The translations under genes were made by a program, and so were the position numbers. From the NCBI RefSeq assembly GCF_014656215.1, contig NZ_BNBZ01000008.1, positions 213,976 to 277,975 on the forward strand: a DNA stretch of 64,000 nucleotides, read 5' to 3'. The notes under the pieces were generated by a model. That model was not told the DNA's origin. It searched no databases and saw only the letters and a program-made list of their open reading frames with translations. The stretch's first letter is position 1. Each line of letters starts with the position of its first letter. Source of the DNA: Streptomyces zaomyceticus. GTDB taxonomy: Bacteria; Actinomycetota; Actinomycetes; Streptomycetales; Streptomycetaceae. Positions 16,768-23,161 of this stretch are shown here, one piece after another.

Positions 16768-16909
16768 GCCTCTCCTCTCCTGGCGCGGCGACGGCCGCGC
16801 GCGGGGACTGTCTCGATCGCGGGAACCGGCGGGCCGGTGCGCCCGACCACTTCCACGGGCAGGCAGTCGGACGCGTGTTCTGTCGAGTTCCCGGGAGAGG
16901 GAGGAAACC
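16768..16909. promoter_or_regulatory. Divergent promoter region of the acyl-CoA module
   Basis: This 142-bp gap separates the starts of the CoA-transferase (minus) and the acyl-CoA dehydrogenase (plus) and must carry both promoters. The dehydrogenase has a strong ribosome site, GGGAGAGGGAGG, at its 3' end. I could not single out -10 or -35 boxes with confidence. Confidence 0.5.
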
Positions 16910-18094
16910 GTGATCGATCATGACGTAACGGATGTCGACCTGCTGCGGAAGCGGCTGTCCGCGTTCGTCCGCGACCGGGTGTTCCCGTGCGAGCCCCTGC
17001 TCGACGCGGGCGGGCCGTCCGCCGCGATCCAGCGGGACCGGCTGCGCGCGGAGGCGCGTGAGGCAGGGCTGTGGGCGCTGCCCCTGCCGTCCGAACTGGG
17101 AGGCGGTGGACTGTCGTTGAGCGCCTATGGCGCGCTGGCCGAGACGGAGGGCGCCAGTGACCACGGTCCGGCCGCCGTGGGTTCGGCGTCCCTGCTCGAT
17201 GCGACCATGCTGACCCGGCACGCTTCGCCGCGGGTGCGGACCGAGCGACTCCCCGGCCTGGTCTCCGGGGAGCTCCGCACCTGTTACGCGATGACGGAGC
17301 CGGACACGCCCGGCACCGAGCCCACGCTCGCGTCGACCCGGGCCGAGCGACGGCCCGGAGGCGGCTGGAGCGTCACGGGCCGGAAGTGGTTCGTGTCGAA
17401 CGCGGCCGACGCGGACCTGGTGACCGTGCTCGCCCGCACGAGCGGATCGGCCGGTGACCGCGAGGGCCTGTCACTGATCCTCGTGCCCACCCGCTCCCCC
17501 GGCTTCCGGGTCGTGCGCGAGCTCCCCGTCCTGGGGGCCACCGGACAGTACGAGATCGAGTTCGACCGGGTCGAGGTCGACGAGGACCATGTCGTCGGCG
17601 AGCCCGGGCGTGCGCTCGCCGTCGCGGGAGAGCGTCTCCAACTGGGCCGCACCCTGCGGGCGTTGCGCTGGGTCGGCCAGGCACAGCGGGCCTTCGACCT
17701 GATGTGCGAGCGCGCCGGCGCGCGGCAGGGCATCCGAGGGCCGTTCGCCGACCGCCAGCTCGTCCAACAGCATGTCTTCGAGGCGCTGTTGGCGCTGCGG
17801 ACCACGCGACCGCTCGTGCACGAGGCGATGGCGCTGGTCGCCGAGGGCCGGGACGCCCAGGTGGAGGTGGGCCTGGCGAAGACGGCGGCGGCCCGCACCC
17901 TCCAGGATGTCGCGGACCGCGCCGTCCAGGTCTTCGGCGCCGCCGGCCTCGGTCCGGACACGCCGCTTCCCGCGCTGTTCCGCACGGGGCGGACGGCCCG
18001 GATCCTCGACGGTCCCGACGAGCAGCACATCGCGTCGGTCGCCCGGCGCGTGCTGCGGAGCCGGCGGGACCGGGCCGTCGTGCCCGGCAGCTGA
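16910..18094 (+). CDS. Acyl-CoA dehydrogenase
   Basis: The protein has 394 residues. The N-terminal helical domain is followed by CYAMTEPDTPGTEP, the FAD/substrate-binding motif of the family, then WSVTGRKWFVSNAADADL, the middle beta domain around FDRVEVDEDHVVG, and the C-terminal helical domain with LAKTAAARTLQDVADRAVQ and VFGAAGLGPDTPLPALFRTGRTARILDG. It should introduce an alpha-beta double bond into an acyl-CoA using FAD and an electron-transfer flavoprotein. The GTG start has GGGAGAGGGAGG just upstream. The gene is transcribed away from the CoA-transferase/ligase operon, which suggests shared regulation and a shared acyl-CoA. Confidence 0.9.
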   Translation: MIDHDVTDVDLLRKRLSAFVRDRVFPCEPLLDAGGPSAAIQRDRLRAEAREAGLWALPLPSELGGGGLSLSAYGALAETEGASDHGPAAVGSASLLDATMLTRHASPRVRTERLPGLVSGELRTCYAMTEPDTPGTEPTLASTRAERRPGGGWSVTGRKWFVSNAADADLVTVLARTSGSAGDREGLSLILVPTRSPGFRVVRELPVLGATGQYEIEFDRVEVDEDHVVGEPGRALAVAGERLQLGRTLRALRWVGQAQRAFDLMCERAGARQGIRGPFADRQLVQQHVFEALLALRTTRPLVHEAMALVAEGRDAQVEVGLAKTAAARTLQDVADRAVQVFGAAGLGPDTPLPALFRTGRTARILDGPDEQHIASVARRVLRSRRDRAVVPGS

Positions 18095-18120
18095 GGCCGG
18101 GCCCCGCCGCCCTGCCCGGC

Positions 18121-18273
18121 CGAGGTCGAGCCGGTGGTCGCACGGCCCGAGGTCGACCCGGTGTTCACACCTGATCGAGGTCGACCCGGCCCTCGTCCGT
18201 GCCCGAGGTCGACCCGGTCTTCATCCGTGCCCGAGGTCGATCGGACCGTCACACCTCGCCGAGGTCGACGCGG
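18121..18273. repeat. 28-bp tandem array, six copies, running into a gene's 3' end
   Basis: A core CGAGGTCGACCCGG begins at 18121, 18148, 18176, 18204, 18232 and 18260, with spacing 27, 28, 28, 28 and 28 bp. The bases between cores are partly conserved (TTCATCCGTGCC-like). Five copies lie in the convergent gap. The sixth encodes the last residues (RVDLGEV) and stop region of the GH88-like gene. On the minus strand the array would encode repeated RVDLG-like peptides if read through, so it may have grown by duplication of the gene's 3' end. Confidence 0.88.
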
Positions 18274-19469
18274 CCGAGGAGCGCGGAGAGGCCGAGAGCC
18301 AGGAAGAAGTCGCCCCAGACCAGTTCGTGCCGGACGGCCGTACCACCGGGCGCGTCGTAGCAGCCGTCGAGGAGCATGCCGACCGGCCGAGGACCGCCCG
18401 GCCGCGTGAGGTGGGCGTCCGCGAGCCGGTGCAGGACGGCCACCGCTCGGGCCGCGCACGCGGATGCCGAGGGCACCCCGGGAACGAGCGCGAGCTTCAG
18501 CAGGGCGACCGCGGTGATGGCCGCGGCGGAGGTGTCACGAGGACCGTCGGGGTGCCGGGTCTCGGCGGGCGGGACGAGCGGGCCGGTGAGGAACTCGCAG
18601 CGTTCGATGAGCAGTTCGGCCGCCTCGGTCAGCAGCCCGGAGCCCCCCGAGGGAGTCCCCCCGAGGAGCAGGCCGTCCGCGACCGCGAGGAGGAGCCAGG
18701 CCTCGCCGCGGGTCCAGCCGGGGGCCGGCTCCGGTTCGGGCTCCCAGTCGTGCTTGTCGTTCCTGCGCCAGGACGGGCGGGGCCTCCGGGAGCCCTCGCC
18801 GGGCAGGCACAGCTCCAGGTGGCGGTGCAGATGCGCGACGGCGGCCGCCCGGCCCTCGGGCCCCGCGGACGCCAGCAGGGGCACGAGGCCGGGGACTCCG
18901 TCCGCCCGCGCCCGCAGCCGGGGCCCGCCGAGAGCCGCGCCCCAGGGGACCAGGCCGAGCTTCGGCTCCCAGGCGGCGAGGGCGGCCCGCGCCGCCCGCT
19001 CGCGCAGGACTCCGGCGGCCTCGTCCCCGGTGGCCAGGGCGGTGCCGTACCAGAGGATGAGGCCTCGGGTCGCGGTGTCGGCGTCGGTCCAGGGGGCGAG
19101 CCCGGCGGTGGCGGCGGCCGCCGCCGAGCGATGCCCGTCGCCCTCGGTGTGGCGGGCGCGCAGCCACAGGAGCCCCGCCCAGAAGCCGCCGGTCCACGAC
19201 CCTCGTCCGGTGGTCGTCCAACGGCCGTCGGCGGGGTCCGCGTACAGCGGGAAACGGGCGCCCACCTGCTCGGCCGTCTGCCCGACCCGCCGGGACAGCC
19301 GGTCGAGAGCCTCCTCGACCCAGCCGCCGTGCACACCGGAGAGCTCCGGGTCGGGGTGCGCTCCGGAGCGCCCCGGGCCGAGGTGCGCTCCGGACCGCCC
19401 CGGCTCGTCCTCGACGCCGCTCCGCCCCCACCCGTCGTCCAGGTCCCTCCGCCCGCGCTCCTCGCTCAC
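18249..19469 (-). CDS. GH88-like (unsaturated glucuronyl hydrolase-type) protein
   Basis: The protein has 406 residues. GSWTGGFWAGLLWL, DTSAAAITAVALL and ELVWGDFFLALGL match, in order, the three best-known segments of GH88/GH105 alpha6/alpha6-barrel hydrolases, which remove unsaturated uronic acid from oligosaccharides. The usual HDxGF segment with a catalytic Asp reads DADTATRGLILWYG here, so catalysis may rest on a shifted Asp or be lost. Residues ~15-45 repeat RSGAHxxP-like units. The GTG start overlaps the stop of the MFS gene (GTGA), so import and cleavage are likely coupled. No signal peptide is seen, so it should act in the cytoplasm. The 3' end is part of a 28-bp repeat array. Confidence 0.75.
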   Translation of the reverse strand: MSEERGRRDLDDGWGRSGVEDEPGRSGAHLGPGRSGAHPDPELSGVHGGWVEEALDRLSRRVGQTAEQVGARFPLYADPADGRWTTTGRGSWTGGFWAGLLWLRARHTEGDGHRSAAAAATAGLAPWTDADTATRGLILWYGTALATGDEAAGVLRERAARAALAAWEPKLGLVPWGAALGGPRLRARADGVPGLVPLLASAGPEGRAAAVAHLHRHLELCLPGEGSRRPRPSWRRNDKHDWEPEPEPAPGWTRGEAWLLLAVADGLLLGGTPSGGSGLLTEAAELLIERCEFLTGPLVPPAETRHPDGPRDTSAAAITAVALLKLALVPGVPSASACAARAVAVLHRLADAHLTRPGGPRPVGMLLDGCYDAPGGTAVRHELVWGDFFLALGLSALLGRVDLGEV

Positions 19470-20692
19470 GCCGGAGCACCCGCCCTCGTACGGCGCTCCC
19501 GCAGCGCCCATACCAGGGCGACGGCAGCCGCGACGGCGAACTCCACCGCGACCAGGATCCAGCCCTGCCCGTACCGACCGCGCTCCGCGAGCAGCCCGAA
19601 CAGCGGGGGCCCCAGGGCGAAACCGGCGAAGAACCCGGCGGCGACCAGCGCGGAGTCCCGGCCCGCGCGACCGGGCGCCGCCCGCTGCATCACCAGCACC
19701 ATCGAGACCGCGTTGCCGGAGACGGCGAACACTCCGACCGCGACGGCCGCCACCCAGACGAGGGGCTCGGCGCGGAGGGCCGCGGCAAGGAGCAGGGCCG
19801 CGGCCACGGCCCCGCCCGCGAGCAGGCCCGGCAGCCAGGGCGCCCGGCCTGGTGTGGCGGCGCGCGACCAGCCGACGCGCCCCGCGATCCCGGCGACGCC
19901 CAGGACGGCGACCAGCGCCCCCGCCACGGCCGGGCCCATGCCCAGCCGCTGGGCACCGAAGAGGGAGAGGTAGGTGTTGACGGAGGCGATGCCCGCCCCC
20001 AGGAAGAGCGAGAAGGCCGCGAGCCACCGCACGAGCCCACCGGCTCGGGACGGTGCACCCAGGGCGGCGCCGCCCTTCGGCGGCGCGTCGGCCGGCAGCG
20101 CGCGCCATGCCCACACGGCGGCGAGGAGCGACGATCCGGCCGCCACCCACACCGCTCCGCGCCAGCCGATCACTCCCGCCGCGGCGGCGAGCGGCAGCCC
20201 GGCCGCGAAGGCGCCGAGCTGGACCCCGGACTGCTTGGTGCCGGTCACCGCGCCCCGCCTCGGTGCGGGGACCGCGGCCAGAATCGCCTTGTTCGTCGCC
20301 GGGTTGGCGAGGGCCTGCGGGAGTCCGCCGAGCGCCACGGCCACGAGCAGCAGGGCCGGGCCCGGGGACGCGCCGATCAGGGCGAGCGCCCCCGCCGAGG
20401 TGCCGAGCAGCGTCACGAGGGCGCGGCGCGGGCCGACCCGGTCCACGATCCGGCCGCCGGCGGGCGACAGCACGGCGGCCGTGCCGAACCCCACGGTGGT
20501 CGTCAGACCGAGGAGCGTCTCCGAGACACCGAGCCGGTCGACGAGACGCGGGCCGAGCGCCCCGATCAGGAAGAGCTGCATCATCGAGAAGGCCATGGCC
20601 GTCGTCAGGAGGGCGGTCAGCCCGGGCACCGTGCCACCTGGGACCCCGCCCGGTGCGGCCTCCGCCGTCTCCGCGCCCTTCACGCTCCTCAC
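19466..20692 (-). CDS. MFS transporter
   Basis: The protein has 408 residues and about 12 membrane segments. The loop between segments 2 and 3 reads GGRIVDRVGPRRAL, the MFS motif A (GxxxDRxGRR), and GGLPQALANPATNKAILAAVPAPRRG is a typical segment 4-5 region. The GTG at 20692 is preceded by GGGGAGGGGG at six bases; a second GTG at 20683 would be a weaker choice. It is coupled by GTGA overlap to the GH88-like gene, so its substrate may be a uronate-containing oligosaccharide, but no binding residues can be read to support this. Drug export is the alternative. Confidence 0.82.
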   Translation of the reverse strand: MRSVKGAETAEAAPGGVPGGTVPGLTALLTTAMAFSMMQLFLIGALGPRLVDRLGVSETLLGLTTTVGFGTAAVLSPAGGRIVDRVGPRRALVTLLGTSAGALALIGASPGPALLLVAVALGGLPQALANPATNKAILAAVPAPRRGAVTGTKQSGVQLGAFAAGLPLAAAAGVIGWRGAVWVAAGSSLLAAVWAWRALPADAPPKGGAALGAPSRAGGLVRWLAAFSLFLGAGIASVNTYLSLFGAQRLGMGPAVAGALVAVLGVAGIAGRVGWSRAATPGRAPWLPGLLAGGAVAAALLLAAALRAEPLVWVAAVAVGVFAVSGNAVSMVLVMQRAAPGRAGRDSALVAAGFFAGFALGPPLFGLLAERGRYGQGWILVAVEFAVAAAVALVWALRERRTRAGAPA

Positions 20693-20894
20693 GTGGTGCC
20701 CCCTCCCCGTTCGACGGCCGGTCCCTCCGTCGTCGACCTCCAGAAGTCGTTCCGAGCCACCGTCGGGTTCCCGAGACGCTCTTGTGGGACGCACCACAGT
20801 CGCGTACGCATGACACGACAGGTCGAAGGGGGCGGCCTCGGCGCGAGCTTGCCCGCCCTGAGGACTCCGGAGAGAGTGCGAGGATGGGCGGGCC

Positions 20895-21701
20895 ATGACA
20901 CCGGGCCGATGTTCGCGAGGAGTGCGGGCCGCGACATTCGCGGCCGTCTGTGTGCTGCTCGCGGCCACCGGCCACATCGTCATGTCGGGCCGGGCCGTGC
21001 CCGGTTGGACGCTGCTCCTCGCCTTCGCGGTCACCATGACGGCGGCCTGGGGCCTCGCGGCCCGCGAACGCGGTCTGCTCGCCGTCACGACGGCCACCGT
21101 CGCGGTCCAGGGCCTGCTGCACTCGGTGTTCTCCTGGGCCCAGTCGCCCGTCGTCGCCGTACCCACGGCGTCCGCTCCCGGCGCGTCCGCTCCCACAGCG
21201 ACGGATCACGCGCGCATGGGCCACATGGATCACATGAACCCCCTGGGACACGGCGGAACGGCGCACGGCGCCATGGGCCACGGGGTCACCGGACACGAGG
21301 CCATGGGCCACGGCCTCATGGGGCACGGGGTCACGGGACACGGGCTCGTCGCGCAGGCCGGGACGGCCGTCGCCGAGACTCCCGCCGCCCACGACATGAC
21401 AGACATCGCCTCGTCCTCCGGCATGCTGTCGGCGCACCTCCTGGCCGCACTGCTCAGCGGTCTGTGGATGGCGTACGGCGAACGGGCCGCGTTCCGTCTG
21501 CTGCGGGCCCTTCCCGCGGCGCTCCTGCGCCCCCTGTGGTTCCCGGCCCTGTGGACCCTGTTCGCCGCCGTCGTCCCCGTACCCCGGGACAGGCTCCGTC
21601 TGCGTCCGGTGCGCGCCGGTGACGAGCGTGCCCCACGGCGACTCCTCCTCGCCCATTCCGTCATCTCCCGAGGTCCCCCACGGGCGTTCGCTGTCCACTG
21701 A
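20895..21701 (+). CDS. Membrane protein with His/Met/Gly-rich loop, putative copper-binding
   Basis: The protein has 268 residues. Three membrane segments lie in the first ~80 residues (FAAVCVLLAATGHIVM, LLLAFAVTMTAAWGLAA, LAVTTATVAVQGLLHSVFSW). Residues ~104-151 form a loop with ten His and six Met, built from MGHG, TGHG and MDHM units, as in copper-binding proteins. Two more hydrophobic segments follow (LSAHLLAALLSGLWMAYG and LWFPALWTLFAAVVP). It is probably a membrane metal-binding or sensing protein, with soft-metal ligands favouring copper. An ECF sigma factor gene follows on the same strand after 131 bp, which suggests a metal-stress unit. The family is not named with confidence. Confidence 0.75.
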   Translation: MTPGRCSRGVRAATFAAVCVLLAATGHIVMSGRAVPGWTLLLAFAVTMTAAWGLAARERGLLAVTTATVAVQGLLHSVFSWAQSPVVAVPTASAPGASAPTATDHARMGHMDHMNPLGHGGTAHGAMGHGVTGHEAMGHGLMGHGVTGHGLVAQAGTAVAETPAAHDMTDIASSSGMLSAHLLAALLSGLWMAYGERAAFRLLRALPAALLRPLWFPALWTLFAAVVPVPRDRLRLRPVRAGDERAPRRLLLAHSVISRGPPRAFAVH

Positions 21702-21832
21702 CAGCTGGATCCCCGAGCACGACGGCGCGGTGCCGTCGCTCGGGCATCGGCCGCGCCCTTCCGGCCCGGCCGTACCCGTCACCGGCGCCGCGCTTCACGC
21801 GCCGCCGGATTCCCCTTGCCTCGTAAGGACTT

Positions 21833-22522
21833 GTGGCGATGACTCCTGCCCACGACACCCTCCACCAGGGACCGACGAGACCGTCCCGCCCCACGCACAC
21901 GGCCGACTCCGACGCGGCGACGACCCTGCTCGCGCTGGCGGCCAGGGACGGCGATCCCGCCAAGGCCGACCTCTTCGTCCGTGCCCTGCACCACGACGTG
22001 CGGCGGTACGTGACGTACCTCAGCGCCGACCGTCAGGCCGCCGACGACCTCACCCAGGAGGTCTTCCTGCGCGCGCTGGCGTCGCTCCCCCGGTTCGAGG
22101 GCCGTTCCTCGGCCCGTACCTGGCTGCTGTCCATAGCCCGCAGGACCGTGGTCGACAGCCTGCGGCACGCGGCCGCCCGGCCCCGCCTCTCCGACCGCGA
22201 CGACTGGCAGCGGGAGGCGGAGCACACCCAGCCCCGGGGCCTCCCCGGCTTCGAGGACGGCATCGCCCTCGCCGAGCTGCTGGCCGCCATCCCGGCGGAG
22301 CGGAAGGACGCCTTCGTCCTCACCCAACTCCTGGGCCTGCCTTATGCCGAGGCGGCCGAGGCCATCGGCTGTCCCGTCGGCACGGTCCGCTCGCGCGTCG
22401 CGCGGGCCCGCGCCTCGCTGGTCGATCTGCTGCGCGGCGAGGAGGCCCCTCGACCGGCGTCCGTACCGGCCGAGGGACCGATGCCGCGCAGGAGGTTCAC
22501 CCGGGCACCCGCCCTCGCCTGA
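21833..22522 (+). CDS. ECF-family RNA polymerase sigma factor
   Basis: The protein has 229 residues. Region 2 contains FVRALHHDVRRYVTYLSAD, then DDLTQEVFLRALASLPRFEG and ARTWLLSIARRTVVDSLR. Region 4 contains IPAERKDAFVLTQLLGLPYAEAAEAIGCPVGTVRSRVARAR, a helix-turn-helix that reads the -35 box. It should direct RNA polymerase to stress promoters. A GTG two codons before an ATG was taken as the start because TAAGGA lies at the right distance from it. No classic zinc anti-sigma gene follows; the His/Met-rich membrane protein before it and the His-tailed membrane protein after it are candidate partners. Confidence 0.88.
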   Translation: MAMTPAHDTLHQGPTRPSRPTHTADSDAATTLLALAARDGDPAKADLFVRALHHDVRRYVTYLSADRQAADDLTQEVFLRALASLPRFEGRSSARTWLLSIARRTVVDSLRHAAARPRLSDRDDWQREAEHTQPRGLPGFEDGIALAELLAAIPAERKDAFVLTQLLGLPYAEAAEAIGCPVGTVRSRVARARASLVDLLRGEEAPRPASVPAEGPMPRRRFTRAPALA

Positions 22523-22854
22523 CCTGCCGTGTCGTGCTGTGCCGTCGGGGTGCGGCGGTGCGGGGCCGCGGTGCTCCGCGGTCCCGCCCCGTCCCGGCGG
22601 CAGCCGCGAACGGGCGGAGGGGCGGGAATCCGAGCGTCCGGGGATCCGGGGATCCAGAGATCCGGGGATCCGGGGATCCGGGGATCCGGGGATCCAGGGG
22701 TCCGGGGATCAGGGTTCCGGGGATCCAGGGGTCCGGGGATCAGGGTTCCGGGGATCCAGGACCCGTGGAACCGAACCGCCCGTCCGTCCGACTCCTCCGG
22801 AGACGCGCGCCCGGGCCGAGGCGCGCGGAAGCCCGTGCGCCGGAGGGGTGGCTG
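22523..22854. other. 332-bp gap dominated by an octamer array
   Basis: No coding frame here is convincing. The 8-bp repeat listed separately occupies over a third of the gap. The last 15 bases supply the ribosome site GGAGGGG for the next gene. Confidence 0.7.
22632..22757. repeat. 8-bp tandem array (GGGGATCC), about 16 units
   Basis: GGGGATCC is repeated head to tail with no spacer: exact units start at 22640, 22648, 22664, 22672, 22680, 22688, 22719 and 22750, with variants AGAGATCC, AGGGGTCC, GGGGATCA and a 7-bp GGGTTCC. A 31-bp block of four units (22688-22718) is duplicated at 22719-22749. The unit length is not a multiple of three, so it is not coding. The pattern shows slippage followed by block duplication. 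Confidence 0.93.
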
Positions 22855-23154
22855 ATGGACGACGAGTCCCGGGAGTCCGGCTCGCGGGCGCGGACGGCGC
22901 CGCCCCGCGCCCTCTCGCCGCGGACGGCCGTGTGCGGCTTCCTCCTGCTCCTGGCCCTGGTCTTCGCTGGGTCGTACGCGCTCGGAGCGGCCGTCGGCCC
23001 GATCGGCCCGGGCGCCCGCCCGAACCCCGCCCCGGCATCGGTCTCCACACCGGCTTCGGCACCGGCCTCGCCCCCGAGCGGTACCCCCGGAGCGGGCGTC
23101 GCGCCGGCGGAGACCGACGCCACGGGTCATCCGCACGGGGGCGGCCACCGGTGA
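22855..23154 (+). CDS. Short single-pass membrane protein with His-rich tail
   Basis: The protein has 99 residues. The N-terminal ~24 residues are polar, followed by one membrane segment, VCGFLLLLALVFAGSYALGAAVG. A Pro/Ala/Ser spacer then leads to the tail HPHGGGHR. It starts at ATG with GGAGGGG seven bases upstream. The His tail echoes the His/Met-rich protein before the sigma gene, so the three may form one metal-response unit. I recall longer actinomycete proteins that begin in the same way and carry a further extracellular domain, so this copy may be a 3' truncation ending against the convergent ATPase gene only 7 bases away. That point is inference. Confidence 0.6.
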   Translation: MDDESRESGSRARTAPPRALSPRTAVCGFLLLLALVFAGSYALGAAVGPIGPGARPNPAPASVSTPASAPASPPSGTPGAGVAPAETDATGHPHGGGHR

Positions 23155-23161
23155 CCGCTCC

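Noticed and set aside
18121..18273. CRISPR array
   Set aside because: The 28-bp periodicity is a head-to-tail tandem repeat without unique spacers, and no cas gene is nearby.
22632..22757. CRISPR or coding repeat
   Set aside because: Units of 8 bp abut directly with no spacers, and the unit length breaks any reading frame.
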